Source: Gnetum montanum (Eukaryota > Streptophyta > Gnetopsida > Gnetales > Gnetaceae). From it: a DNA stretch of 64,000 bases. The stretch is from contig MNCI01008279.1 in the NCBI GenBank assembly GCA_015680685.1, positions 500,072-564,071 of the forward strand, given 5' to 3'. This document shows, in pieces, positions 10,262-22,800 of the stretch. The position numbers and the translations under genes are program-made. Position 1 is the stretch's first letter. Each line of letters begins with the position of its first letter. Below the pieces are notes generated by a model. The model saw only the letters and a program-made list of their open reading frames with translations, did not search any database and was not told where the DNA came from.

Positions 10262-12110
10262 AGAAGTTTTTCTTATGTTTTGTATATGGTTCTTCTTGTT
10301 TTTGTATCTAGTTGCTGCTGATCCAAGTGCAAATCTTGCATAACATGCTTGAAAGCAATGTTCTTATAGAACATCATTTTTATATGTCTTAATGATTATT
10401 CAAGATGAGATAGTATATCAATTTACTACATGTGCACAAAATATGCTATCAAGGAATGGTAATTGGATTGGTTATATATATGGAACTTTTGCAAGAGAGG
10501 CAAAGAGGCTATAGCAAATTTAGTACTCATGGTAGAGCGATAAGCATTTTAAAGACAAAGCAAAGTTATCAATCATATGGAGGCACCTTACAAGTAGATA
10601 TTTATAGGCAAAGTCCTTACAAGCATTTAGTAATGCTTTCTTTTGATGTGGAGAAGTCAGACATATGGAATCAAATTGTTCTAGGAGTAGATAACCTACA
10701 AACTATACTACCACCACCTCCTGAAAAGTCAATTAGGAAGCTTTGCTAGTCACTTGGTATAAGTTTCTAGGGTGGGATTATCAGCATCAAGTTTGTATAA
10801 GTAATTCATGAACCATGAATATAGATGTTGACAAGGTCATTTTTTCTCAAATATATATAATAATTTTAATATAGATGTTACTTAGAGAAGAAATTTGCTA
10901 TCCACATGACATCTAGGTATTGTCTAGTTGAAAACAATGCTAGCCACTTTAGATAATTTATTGCTTCCATTGTGTCATCTATTAGAGCGTATGACAATGC
11001 ATGCATGTGCTATGAATTCAAAACCATTGTAATTGTAGATAAGATAACCCAAATTGTATATTCATGAGTTAGACCAATGAATCCATTAGACATTCACAAC
11101 TTAGTGTTTGATAGAATTCTAAATAAGAAATTTATGTAACTTGGTTCTATGTGATGTGTTCTCAATAAATGTTTTTCATATTATCTTGTAAAGGTTAGGA
11201 TAATATAATCATCATGAAATTGTTAATTTTAGATGCAATACTCTTATGTAAACAAAAGGATAACTAAGGGTTTAGAATTCACAAAAACCAACCTTTTTTG
11301 CTAGAGGCTACAAGGAAGGATAATAGCAAAAGCATGGCATATATGTTAACTTGTCATCAGATGATGTTGATAATCCATGAAAAAAAAAATTTTGGCTTAC
11401 CTTGGTGTTTAACTTGAAAAGCTACTTATTAATTTTAACAACATTCTTGTAGATATATAAACTTCCAATAGGATTATCATCCTATTATGCAATTACTCAT
11501 ACCATTAAATTTCATTTCTAGATCAAATATATTAAACAAGACCTCATGTTGCATGAGTTCAAATTGCTTAACTAGCACTAAGAAGCTTGAATATTACAAA
11601 AGTGAATTCTAAAATTTTAGACACTTATATATGTTGGAAGTATGATTGTCATCTACATCACAAGTTCATTGCGAACTATTTCTAATCATAACTACTATCA
11701 CAAGTTCATCATGACTATACCACAAGTAGCATTAACTTGAAAATTGCAAAAATAAATGACATGAATTAGGTGTAGGTCAAGTACAACTCTTTGAAATTAA
11801 TTATGCATTAATAGCTTTGAAAAATATGAGTTCCTAGAATTAATGTGAATCACATGGTGAGAGCAATGCAAGTAATAATAAGCCAAAGAGACTTAAACAT
11901 ACTAGTTTCTCATCCATGATTTAGTAAGAATCTTTCCTACGATTTGATTTTTCATAAAGGGAAAAGATCTTCTCAGTCAAAAATATAAATATATAGCTAA
12001 ACTATTTGCTAGTTCAATGCTACTTGGAAAGGCTTAGAAGTTATTTAAACTTTATTTATTAATTATTTCTGATGGGTGGATGTATCTTAATTTTACCCCA
12101 AAGATATTAG
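10262..12110. other. Unassigned AT-rich sequence
   Basis: I see no gene with recognisable domains. A 105-codon open frame at 10432-10749 has no family resemblance I can name. No LTR pair, tRNA or simple-repeat array stands out. Confidence 0.4.
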
Positions 12111-12117
12111 AAAGTCA

Positions 12118-12300
12118 TTAGAAGTAAATGAGAGGTGTCTCAAGTAGTGGTTAGCTTATTGTCTAATAATGATTTGTAGGTAACTATTTACCAATTTGAG
12201 TCATACTTGAGGCATTGTTATATTCCTCTATAGTTCTTTGAATATATCATGTTGGCTATATGTCTTGAGGTGCACCTAAAGTCAAATTCTTTCAAATTCT
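12118..12300 (+). repeat. Decayed short interspersed repeat, copy 1
   Basis: The block starts near AGAGGTGTCTCAAGTAGTGGTTAGC and contains ATTTGAGTCA 70 bases later, resembling RNA polymerase III A and B boxes. It ends with a tail containing ATGTTGGCTATATGTCTT (12249-12266). Copies at 12450-12600 and 13535-13600 share head and/or tail. This points to an old SINE-like family; internal promoter boxes are poorly kept. Confidence 0.45.
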
Positions 12301-12449
12301 TATATTCCCCTAATAATAAAAAATGTGAACCCTTTACATAAAATTATAAAACGTATAGTGTTATAATATTTGAACATACAACTTTTTAAAGATACATTAG
12401 TGTCTTAGTTACTAAGATGTAACTTGAATTTAGTGTGTCCTATAAGGTT

Positions 12450-12600
12450 AATGATAGGTGGCTCAAGTAGTTAATTCATTATTTTATTACAGAAGAGGTT
12501 TTTAATTTGAGTCACAGTTAATACATCATGATAATTCTCTATAGCTATCCTTTATAATTCTTATAGTGTATTGTGTTGGCTATATGTTGAAAGTAAAATT
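12450..12600 (+). repeat. Decayed short interspersed repeat, copy 2
   Basis: GATAGGTGGCTCAAGTAGTTAA aligns with the head of the copy at 12118; AATTTGAGTCACAG matches its B-box-like part, and TGTTGGCTATATGTTG matches its tail. Same orientation, about 330 bp downstream of copy 1. Confidence 0.45.
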
Positions 12601-12814
12601 ATTTTTGGTTTTGACATCCTTCCCTCCCTTACTTTATCCTACAAGACATCTCAAACTTCAAACTTAACTTTAACACAATGTTGAAAAACATTAACATTAA
12701 TCAAATTATTAAGAGTTTAAAAAGCTTTGTAGGAAGGAGGGAGGTCATTAAAACCATATATCTATATGTACCCCTTCAATATACAACTAACACAAAACTT
12801 TCACAAAACTTAAT

Positions 12815-12890
12815 AACTCAGCATTACTCTTTGGAATCAAACCCATAACTTGGAGTTTTCAAATCAAGAGTCTTACCACTAGGCTAATAC
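12815..12890 (-). repeat. tRNA-derived SINE-like copy, minus strand
   Basis: On the minus strand an A-box-like TTAGCCTAGTGGTAAGA (12887-12871) is followed about 44 bases later by the B-box-like GGTTTGATTCC (12843-12833), the spacing of a tRNA internal promoter. It aligns over about 75 bp with the plus-strand copy at 13234-13316, roughly three-quarters identical by eye. No clover-leaf can be folded convincingly, so it is not a tRNA gene. Confidence 0.55.
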
Positions 12891-13233
12891 ATCATTATTA
12901 AGTTTAAAAAGTCATGACTAATGAAAGTGATAGCATAACATACATTATTCTTGTTCAAGTTTGTATATTAATTATTTTTATAAAGTAATATAGAAATCCC
13001 TTATACTAGAAATATTCATCACACATAATATATGAGTGCTGACATATTTAAGGAAGTTGAAATTATAGTATGCTAAAAAAATAACTTGATATCCATCAAC
13101 TAAGAATTTTAAAAATATAATGTCAAGTCTATATATTCATCATCTCTTAAAATCTATGTACATATTCTTTGGACTAGGGTTGACATATGCACCCAGTGGA
13201 AAAATAAATCAATATCAAAAGACTTAACTAAAT

Positions 13234-13316
13234 GAGGTGTTAGCTTAGTAGTAAGAATCTTCACATGAAAACCCTAGATCATAGGTTTGATTCCACTAAG
13301 CAATACTCAGTTATGG
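13234..13316 (+). repeat. tRNA-derived SINE-like copy, plus strand
   Basis: A-box-like TTAGCTTAGTAGTAAGA (13240-13256) and B-box-like GGTTTGATTCC (13284-13294) at tRNA spacing, followed by a stretch ending ACTCAGTTA that is shared with the copy at 12815-12890. The body length and 3' tail are unclear. Confidence 0.55.
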
Positions 13317-13534
13317 ACAAAAAAATTATATAAAAGGAATTCTAAAACTAGTGTGATTTGATAGATCCAAAAGGGTCTTTATGGATATAAGTAAAAATTT
13401 AGTGTCAGTTTTTGTTTCAAACATAGGAAAGTTAAACATAAAACTTGGCTTTAATAGCATATCCAATAACAATTGGCTAATTTGAAATTCCAAAAACTAA
13501 GCTATAACTAATGCATAAGGTAGCTCTTCTCATG

Positions 13535-13830
13535 TATCATGTTGGCTATATGTCTTAGGGTAGACCTATAATGAAAATATTTTAAGTTACACCTTCCCCT
13601 CGATTTTCTTTAATACATAAGGTAGTATAACCTTTCTAAATTGTATGTAATCCTAGAACATACAACCACTATACTTTAGTAGAATTTAAATAATAATAAA
13701 ACAAACATATCAATGCCTCGTGATATATCTTGTTGACAACTTAGTTCATTGATAAATTTCTTCATTTAGAAGAGATAAGTTATGAGTTTGAGTTAAGTTC
13801 AAAGCATTGCTATGCTCATTATATTAATAT
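13535..13830 (+). repeat. Fragments of the same short repeats
   Basis: ATGTTGGCTATATGTCTTAG near 13540 matches the tails of the copies at 12118 and 12450. GTTATGAGTTTGAGTTAAGTTC near 13780 resembles a B-box part. A further B-box-like GTTCGAATTC lies at about 13994. Too eroded for exact borders. Confidence 0.35.
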
Positions 13831-14521
13831 CTAACTTTTATCAAATTATGATTGGTCGAAAACCTAAGGGTTTTGTGCAAGGTTTGTCCATGGAGTGTGA
13901 CTTAGGGCCTAAGATCATGCGTAATTCACTGGGTCCGGGTAGGGGATCAAGATGGAGCTGGCGGCTTGCTTACTTTTTCTAGTGTAGCCACCTGTTCGAA
14001 TTCTACTCTTCAATTTTTCACAGTATAAGAACTCATACAACCTATTAACATTTTGACATCAATTTTAATTCTAACAATTGCTTGATGACCTATTAATGTA
14101 CAAAGCACCTAAATATATATGTGCGACATAACAATTCTTATGGCTCACTACTTGTCCTTGCCATGATTTAGCCTTTCCCCATTACCATATTTTAACGATA
14201 ATAACAATTCTTGGAAATAACTCCATCATTGTGGATGTGTAAATATCTCTCATGGTAAATGATGCCTAAAGGTTTCTACCATGTTAAAAGCGTATCCATG
14301 TTTTTAGTGTAATACCCACGTCTTCCTCCTAAAAACCATTACACGGTCTGAGCAGCTGAGTTCATGGAATCATCGCGTTTGGTGGATCCGATTCAGCACA
14401 TGCACATCAAGTTTTCAGGCATCATCCAACGTTTATTCTTTGTCAACCATGACCCTTTGGACTAAATTAGGGAGTGTTGTCATGTTCCAACAAATCTTTG
14501 TTTTATCCGAGTTGGGAACTA

Positions 14522-15068
14522 TTACCAACTCACTAAATCAGGAATCATGGTCATTTTCAAAATGAATATTTTTAGTTTAACACCATCTGTCTCTTGGTAA
14601 ATACTCAACCAATAAAAACTATAGTAATATTCTTTGCTAATCCTGCCATCGTATAAGAGTACAGTGTAGCAGCTGAATTTGTTGGAGGTACAAGAAACTG
14701 CAACGGGATCAAACAGCCTCGCTGGCTCGAATATGATGCAATCATGATAAGGACTTGGCTTGGAAGGAAAGTTTGCCTGCTTTAATCCAACGACTGAAAC
14801 GAAAAGGGCAAACAAAGGGGATAAAAACCATAAAAACAAGTAAAGAAAGTGAGGATGCATGCACAGCTGTCCTTGACAAAAACCTATTTGGAGAAGGGGA
14901 CACAAAAAAACAAAAAGAAAAAAAAGAAAAAAAAGCAAACCCTGTGGAACGAAGCTCATTGAAAAAACCCACAATCAAATTTGCATCTTGGAAAGCAGCG
15001 AAATAAAGATTAAGGCTTTGATCGGAGGAATGATGATGATAATGCAGGAATATGGTGGTGGTCTCCAT
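14522..15068 (-). other. Two overlapping minus-strand ORFs upstream of MOB1, function unknown
   Basis: A frame of 108 codons (15068-14742) and one of 150 codons (14974-14522) lie head-to-head with MOB1. The first starts METTTIFLHY and has a His run; the second has a Phe/Leu-rich, possibly membrane-spanning N-terminal half. The low-complexity part is due to an A-rich tract on the plus strand (14905-14937), so coding is doubtful. They may be chance frames or the first exon of a divergent transcript. I recognise no family. Confidence 0.2.
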
Positions 15069-15089
15069 TATTTATTTCGAGCATATATC

Positions 15090-15406
15090 CCCACTATATA
15101 CTAGGATAGTTTCTTCGATCAGGCCGTATAGCATAAGGACACTGTTGCAGAAGAAAGAAGTATGTATCTAGTGTAGTCGGACAAAATCAATTTTCAACAT
15201 TGTAAAGCACCAACCGGTGAAAGAATCTCTGTTGCTGAAAAAGCAGGAGGAATCAACCCATCAATCAGCTTTATTAAACTGTTTGCCTAGATCACAGCAC
15301 AAGCTCTGCTTCTGCTGTTGCTCTCATCAGAGAGACTGGTCTGGTCGATTCAACTCCAGTTTCTCTCTCTCTCTTTTTCTGCGTCGATACGGCCTCCTTT
15401 CGCGCC
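15090..15406 (+). promoter_or_regulatory. Putative promoter and 5' UTR of MOB1
   Basis: A TATA-like ACTATATACTA lies at about 15093-15103. Downstream is a CT-rich tract at 15360-15380 just before the ATG, a common feature of plant 5' UTRs. The transcription start is not determined by the sequence. GC content rises locally around the first exon. Confidence 0.4.
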
Positions 15407-18400
15407 ATGAGCCTCTTTGGCCTGGGCAGGTATGATAATTCCCATCAATTCTGCGTTCCATAATTCTGGGCAAATTCATCTGCTTTCTATGGTATTGCGG
15501 TATATAATTTGGAGATGATTATGAATTGCGTTGATCGGTGTCTTTTTTCTGCAAATTGTTGCGATGGGTATCATCTTTCTGCTAAGTGCTCTGATGGGTT
15601 GGGTTTATCTGTTTTCATCTACTTTTGATGTTGGATGATTCGCGTAGACTGACAATTTATGCTGAGTTGCTTATGATGTTGGTTATTTGTGGAATTAGGA
15701 GATCTGATTGGAATGAAGGAATTGTTTTGAGCCCTATTTCCAAGATCTATTGGAGATATTCACAAGTTCTGTTGATGGTTTTTGTTTTTAGGTTATCGTG
15801 TGGAAGAAGTTTACCGGAAGAATGTTGGCCTAACAGTGATACTCTTCTTTGAATATCATAGTGACATTGCGTTAGCATTCCTAGATTTATTGGTTGGATT
15901 ATAAGTTTGCAGCTTTTATTTAGTAAGGTACACAAGTCTTATGGCTGCTTACACTCGGGCAGTTCTTGTCTTGTTTGTTTAGATTGATCTTTTGCCTTCG
16001 AGGTTTGATGTACTAGATTCTATCAGATTTTGTAATTTTGGAAACACGAATTTCACAAGGTCTCACTTTATGCCAGGTTTCTCGGGTCCTTTTTATCTGT
16101 TATTTGAAATATTGTAATTCTGTGTTAATCAAAATTTTGGTGTGGCCTTTCACCCATGGTTTATGGTAGACTTTCTACTTCGATAAATTGTAGAATTGTT
16201 TTGGGTATTCATATGCAGCCGATCAACTTCATTAATGTTCTTGTGCTATGGACATATCAAGGTTATTTTCAAGGATAGTGTAACTGAATGCTTTGCTATT
16301 TAACTAAAAGCAGTTTTGTTCGTTTAAAGCTAATATACTAATTTCGATGTTTCAATCTTGCTGCTAGGCAAAGGCATGTGTAATCTTTTTAAATTCTTGG
16401 TGATCTTGTTTTGTAATAAGCCATGAGTGCACTTCCCTGCTAGAAGCATATTTTTTATTAGCAGTTTCGTATGCTAAAAGGGTGCATATTGCATTGTTCT
16501 TATGTAATACCTAAACTAGCCTCATTATAGTAAACTACCACTACCATTATTAGTAGGGAAATGTTTAAACACTTGCGTATTGCAATCCAAGCTAGTATGA
16601 TAAAAAGACACTATTGGTGGACCTTACCTTTAACCTTACTGCTGCAGCAAATGGGGTTTAGATATTATGAGAGGCTCAATTATGTTAAGATGATGTTTAT
16701 GATTTCCCCTACTATTAGTGTTACTACTGCTTTGAATTGTAAAAAAGAAATATTCTATTTATAATAAATTTTAGATTTAGAGTACAACCTGAAATAATTG
16801 GGATAGTACCTTATTATTAAATTAAAATGTCTAAATCATGAAGCCTTTTGGCAGTCCCAGAATTATGAATGACATAGAATGGAAGGTTAAGATTTTCATG
16901 CACTCTGGGTGTCATATACTGCTATATTGTTGTGGGTTATGCTATAAGATCTTTTGATGATTAAAATCTTTTGAAGTTGAGCCTGAGAAAAATTTGGGGA
17001 TTAGCATCTTTTTTTTTTTTTTTTTGAGTTTGTTAAAAAGCAAATTTCATTAATGGAAAAAATAAAGTTTAAATTATGACCAGGATTGTCATGGGATTTT
17101 AGAGATCAACCAAGAAATATGATCAATGTTCCTTTGCATAAGTCATTGAATAAAGAAAATAAAATAATCATCTGAAGCTCCAATTCATTCCTAACCTTAG
17201 AATTTGAATTTGGGATTGCATCAATTCTTGAATTTTTAAATGGCTAAGTAGATGACTCCTCTTGGTACTAGAGACTCATGAAGGTTGTTTTATAGAATAA
17301 TATATTTGTATATAGTTTTCTGAAGAAATTGAATCACTTTTGTTTGTTTAGAATCTACTTGGAATCATCTTCATTTATATGCTGTTGATTTGATATAGTT
17401 ATCTATTAGAAACCTTCCTATGAACATTTTTTATGGAGTTAGATGAATAATATAATGCACTTCCTCTGGATTCTGTGGTTCCTTTATTGTTTTAATTTTT
17501 TGGGTATATTTTATGAAAATGATTGGTAATTGCTATAAAAGGTTTATTTTATTTCTTTATTGATTGAGGTAATAAAGTTTTCCCCTCTAAATGCTTTGTT
17601 TTATGATTTTGGATGTTTAGGAATTTTGAATTATATTTGTTGTTTGGCAGTATTAGAATTTTTTGATCAGTAATTTCATGTTGTACTTCAATTTTTTATT
17701 AGAAAAATTTTCTTTTTCTCAGGTGAAATAAAGAATAAGGAATTTTGGGATAAGCTTGCAGTATCAAGGCGTTATTGTTGTTGTTTATATGTAGGGTTGG
17801 AGGATTTTCTCTTTTTACTAGTTCAAACAGATTAATGTGTACTTGCGTAGCATATCTGTAAATATTTATCCATTTAATAATTACAGTATATGAAATTTGC
17901 CAGTTAATTTTTGCTAGGTTTGTGGTGAGTTCTCTAGTAAGGTGTGGAATTCTGAAATCTGAGTCCATGGAAATTCAGAAAAGCTGTTTATGACTTTTTA
18001 AATAGTTTTTTGCACATGTGTATTATTTGTACTTCAATATGTTTATTTGGAATATTTTAAAAGTACTGTCATGTTATTTGACTTTACTTTGCTTTAAATA
18101 TAAAGGAAGCTAATTGCGTGCTTGATAAGGTATGCTTCCCTCCTTCCATATCAAATGCTCTATGCCATTTATGCAAGTAACTGATTAATCCTGAAGCTTG
18201 TTGATGAAATTACATGGCCCTACAACACCCTTGTACTTTGGATTTGCAGCACTTTGCTTTCAGTATGAGAGAATAATGTTTTCGAATGGAAGTAACCAAC
18301 TGCCTTTTAACATGCCTTTTTATCATATTTTGCAATTACTTGTTGAATAAACGTTATTACTGCTTGAAATAGATATTCTAGAAGTTTCTCAACTTTTAAA

Positions 18401-21261
18401 GCTATTTATGTTAAAGAAGTTTGATATTTGGAAATGTGTTGATGAATCTACGATGGTTCCAAATCATTAAAGCAATCATTATATTCTTCGATTAGTTTTA
18501 TCATGGAATGTGTTTGAATTCAAAAAAGTTGGTTTTGTTTCTTTTTCCAGGAATCAACGTACATTCCGCCCAAAGAAAAGTGCACCATCAGGAAGTAAGG
18601 TAGTCTGCTTATATTAAATATGTACACAAAGTCACAAACACTCTCCACTCATGATTTTTTGGATTATCTTAAAATTTCCTGATGCTACATTAGTGTTTAT
18701 CAGATATGAGTACTCAAAAATTGGCATTGTGATTTGTTTTCAGGGTGCACAGCTTCGCAAACATATTGATGCAACTTTGGGAAGTGGAAACTTGAGGGAG
18801 GCAGTCAGACTTCCTCCAGGAGAGGATCTCAATGAGTGGCTTGCTGTTAATAGTAATTTCTTTTACTATGCCTAGTTACACTTTGATATGTGTTAACCTC
18901 ATCCTTTCAGTAATTAGAACATTGGTATTTGCTCTTGTTTGGCTTTTTTTATATATTTGCGAGATTGATAGTGCCATGTTTCTTTTCATTCTACAATTTA
19001 GATATCTCAATGGACAATTGTTTCCTGTGATTTTGCATATTTTGAATTTTAAGGAGTGTCAATTTTAGTTAAAATAGGGAGGAGGTGTAATCTGAAATAA
19101 CATTCATGGCAGAAAACTTCTATAAAGCTTTAGGTTGTGGGACATCTGTATTTTCAGATAATTCAAATATCAATATGAATAGTACCAAAAAAATTATATC
19201 TTGTAATAAATGACATTAAAGATTATTTGGAAAACAGGAAATGCTTTTTGTCCCTGAATATTTCATGTCTACTTTTGATGAAAAGATTTTGATAGTATCT
19301 TTAAGTTAAGCAGAGCCACAGAAGTAATAGCAGTGACTGCACCAATTTGAATGTATATTCTTACCTTGTCCTTGTGTGTCATACTTTTCCCTAGCAACTA
19401 ACATAGCAAAGGATCAGTTCAAACAGTTGGATTACATGTAAGCACAGAAATAGTTGCAATTATACTTGCAAATAAACTGAATTTAGAGGTACCTTGTGAT
19501 TTGTTTGAATCAAATTCAGGTTCAACAATGCACAAGGAAATGCGATGTATGTGTGTGTCTAATGCTTTTATTTTATCCTTTTTTTGTTAGGTGAGATTAT
19601 GAATGCAGCCATTCAAGGGTTTGTAGGAAAATTCAGTGATTTTTGTTTCTTTTGGAGAGAACTTTACTGCTATATTTTCTTGTTTCTAATATATTGTTTC
19701 TAACTTTATCTTAATACATGTGCAGCGGTTGATTTCTTTAACCAAGTGAATCTGCTATATGGCACCCTTACAGAGTTCTGCACGCCAGAGAACTGTCCAA
19801 CTATGTCTGCTGGGCCGAAGTATATTCTAAATTCCTCTACTCTGTGCAATAGAAGTTTAAAGTTTCAGTGACTTGACTATATGAATATACGATAAATTTT
19901 GATCTGGCATTTAATTGTCATTATTTTGTATCTGTTCATAAATTGTAGATATGAGTATAGATGGGCTGACGGTGTCCAAATTAAGAAGCCAATAGAAGTT
20001 TCTGCCCCAAAATATGTAGAATATCTCATGGATTGGATTGAAGTGCAGATTGATGAAGAATCAATTTTCCCTCAAAAGCTTGGTACATAAAACTTAGTTG
20101 TAGATCACACTGACTGTTTTATAAAATTTTCTCTTTGGCTTATTTCAGCTTTTTGTACTTAATGGCTATTTACTTGTATTTTTAATACAGGCACATCCTT
20201 TCCTGCCAACTTTAAGGATGTTGTCAAAACAATATTCAAACGTCTCTTCCGTGTTTATGCCCATATCTACCATTCTCATTTTCAAAAGATTGTGAATCTA
20301 AAGGAAGAAGCTCACCTTAATACTTGCTTCAAGCACTTCATTCTTTTTACTTTTGTAAGTATTTTATGAACCATGCTTTGTATATTTTCATTATCGCAAA
20401 CAGCAGCTGATGCATGGCCTTAATGTCTGTTCATTTACATCCGTGTTTTTTTTTAAATAAATATTTGTTTCAGATATTTGGTTTCCATCAATAATATGTG
20501 GTTACTTGGCAATTATTTAGTTGAAAAACTTAAGAACTTGTGAAAAGATAAAAATTTATAATCAGTTGCAACTGCGATCTATGGTACAATTGAATAATCT
20601 CTTTAAGAAATCTGAATGAAGGTTTTGCAAGGACATGGGCACTTTCTGATATCAACTCTGTTTGTATGCTTTGGGAACTTTATAAAGAAATAACCTAAAA
20701 TAATACATACCATTTCATTCAAGCCTAGGAAGAATCAGAAAGTAGGAAGAATTTGGTTAAAGTGGGTGGCTTGATGGTTAAAGCCGTTTACAAGTCGCAG
20801 GTTGAATTGCAATAGGCTACAACTGAGATATACAAGCATCATGCAAAAAATTGTTGAAAGTGAATTAATCCAATAGATTTCATATTCGATCAAAAAGCGT
20901 TTCAGTTTCATTTCAATGGAAATGACAAATAGATTTCATATTCGATCAAATCGATCATCTAAATGTTGATTTGGGTCTCTGCCAAGTACTTCTGATTGAA
21001 CCGTATATTTAGCAAATACAATTGCTATGTATTTTTCACATTATCATTGATGTCTTTTTCATTGTATCTCTCTGAAAAGTGTAAAGCTATTTACTTCTAG
21101 AGGTTATGAGCTATTCTTTAATACATTGTTGTTATTTTATAAACATGTATGTGGACTGATCTTGACATCTTTCTATATTTTTTCAGGAGTTTCAGCTGAT
21201 TGACAAAAAGGAGCTTGCCCCATTACAAGAGTTGATAGAATCTATTCTTTCACCTTACTAA
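15407..21261 (+). CDS. MOB1: MOB1 kinase activator (MOB kinase activator-like 1), seven exons
   Basis: Exons, all with GT-AG borders and matching phases: 15407-15429, 18551-18599, 18744-18852, 19726-19819, 19949-20082, 20191-20354 and 21187-21261. They join to 648 nt, encoding 215 residues plus TAA, the usual length of plant MOB1. The N-terminus reads MSLFGLGR and the C-terminus SILSPY. The zinc site of the Mob fold is complete: C79 and C84 (CTPENC), H161 and H166 (HIYHSH), at the residue numbers used in animal MOB1. Conserved core motifs include [21 protein letters not shown] and YRWADG. MOB1 is an adaptor that binds and activates NDR/LATS-type AGC kinases in the Hippo-like pathway, acting in growth, cell division plane and auxin-linked development in plants. 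Intron 1 is 3121 bp and follows a 23-nt coding exon. No stop or frameshift is seen, so the gene looks functional. Confidence 0.96.
17009..17140 (-). repeat. Probable 5'-truncated LINE tail in MOB1 intron 1
   Basis: A 17-base T run (17009-17025) is followed by GAGTTTGTTAAAAAGCAAATTTCATTAATGG-like sequence, the reverse complement of a poly(A)-tailed 3' end of the kind left by plant L1 LINEs. It lies antisense to MOB1. Left and right borders and target duplication are not clear. Confidence 0.4.
20752..20830 (+). repeat. Possible SINE-like fragment in MOB1 intron 6
   Basis: GTGGCTTGATGGTTAAAG (A-box-like, about 20765-20782) and GGTTGAATTGC (B-box-like, about 20800-20810) are spaced more closely than in a tRNA. 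The resemblance is weak. Confidence 0.25.
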
Positions 21262-22490
21262 GAAGGATTCAGAATAATAAGAACAGGGTCTGAAAGTGGC
21301 ATTGAAAATTATATGACTCTGATTTCAGTAGTTTTAAGGAAGCACTTAAAGTTTCTTTAGTTCTGAACATCGTTACTCGGGAATTTGAAAATGCATCACC
21401 CAAGAGCATTTCGTTCGTTCAATGTGATGACAGATTGGAACATTTTAGAAGTGTGATGATAGTCTAACTTTTTCAAGGATTGTGTTCTATTCTATATTAA
21501 CTTTGATTAATCTCAATAATGGGATGCAAGGGGAAAGCTTTTAATCAAATTATTTCAGGTTCTATTAAGAACATGTATCATAAGACGAGATGTTATGCAC
21601 AGGCATTACTAAAACAAATATTACTTTGAATGTGTGGTATTTGTTGTTTCATTGATATATATGCTTGGAGTTACTGGCTTATTATCACTTTGTGAAGCAA
21701 AATTTTCAGATTTGTCCATTTGTTTGTATTTTCTATTCATTTCATAAAATGCGTATGGGATAGCAGTTTTTTTAATTTGAATTTGATTTCACTCAAGCAA
21801 ATTCAATATGATTGTGATGATGCATATGCCTACAAGGCGTGGCCCTGATATGTTTTTAATAACGCAAAGCCCCAAAGCCCTTTTACGTTCCTTACTAGGG
21901 ATGAAGTACACTTGTTTCTATTTTTAAACTTGTAACACAATACAATTTAAGGAGGATTCGTCAAATCAGTTGGGGGTACATAGATGAGTTGAATTCAGGT
22001 TATTCAAATTGTTTTAAAATAAGAAATCTGAGATGAGTATTTAACATAAGTTATAACGGATCTGTCAAACCATCTGGGGTATATAAATGACTTGAATTAA
22101 GGTTATTGATCTGTCTTTAATAAAAAATGTAAGATGTCATAATTAGATCCTTAGGGGCAAGCTATAGGTGCATGTCATTATCATACATATCCTCTCCCAC
22201 TAAAATAAAGTTAAGGTGATTCTACATTGTACAAAGTATAAGAGTACAATGCTTCTTGTCCTAAGGACATTATTTCTAGTAGTTGGTAGGGCTCTTGCAA
22301 CATCCTTTCTAAGGAATGACTCAAGGCTTCAAAGGGTAAAAATGGGTGGGGAAGAGAATAGAGTGAAGGAAGAGAACACTTATTTCATGGTTGAAAGGGA
22401 ATAAAGGAAAGGAAGAGAATATTCATAGGAAAATAGTAGCAGGGTTACCACTAGGCTAACATCTCATTGTTTATAAATATAAAGAAAGAT
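21262..22490. other. MOB1 3' flank and unassigned intergenic sequence
   Basis: The MOB1 3' UTR must end here. AATAATAAG-like stretches near 21270 and 21520 are possible polyadenylation elements, but none is a clear AATAAA. An A-box-like TTAGCCTAGTGG on the minus strand at about 22457-22446 is a fragment of the SINE-like family at 12815. A 62-codon frame at 22216-22404 has no recognisable family. Confidence 0.4.
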
Positions 22491-22494
22491 AGTA

Positions 22495-22800
22495 GATAAA
22501 GTAGGCTAATCATTAAGAATTATATTATGAATGCTTGGTTAAAAGTAGTTACAAATTCTAAATATCCATTTTCAAGCATATTGTGCAATTGGGCACTCAT
22601 ATGAAACATGTGAAAATGAGTCTTTACTTCTACAAAGAGAACATTGAGGAGAAACAATTCTCATATGTTGAAAAATATGAAAAAATGGTTAAAAAATTTG
22701 GATATCAAATGAAACATGAGTTATAGGAAGAGTGTTGTTAAAAAACATAAAAAGTTATATAACAATGAAATTTTAAGTCAACAAATATATCTTCTATTAA
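22495..22800. repeat. Copy of the repeat found at 55727-55960
   Basis: AAGTAGGCTAATCATTAAGAAT, then a block around CCATTTTCAAGCAT and GTCTTTACTTCT, align in direct orientation with 55727-55960. By position that block is the 3' end of the minus-strand LINE, so this is probably another LINE tail, but the family is not proven. Confidence 0.5.

Noticed and set aside
10432-10749. 105-codon plus-strand ORF as a host gene
   Set aside because: No recognisable domain, no flanking exons or promoter, and AT-rich decayed surroundings.
12815-13316. tRNA genes
   Set aside because: A- and B-box-like blocks are present but no acceptor stem pairs and no clover-leaf can be drawn; two diverged copies fit SINEs better.
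18651-18875. 74-codon frame across MOB1 exon 3 as a separate gene
   Set aside because: It is exon 3 (18744-18852) with intron sequence on both sides; splice sites fit the MOB1 model exactly.
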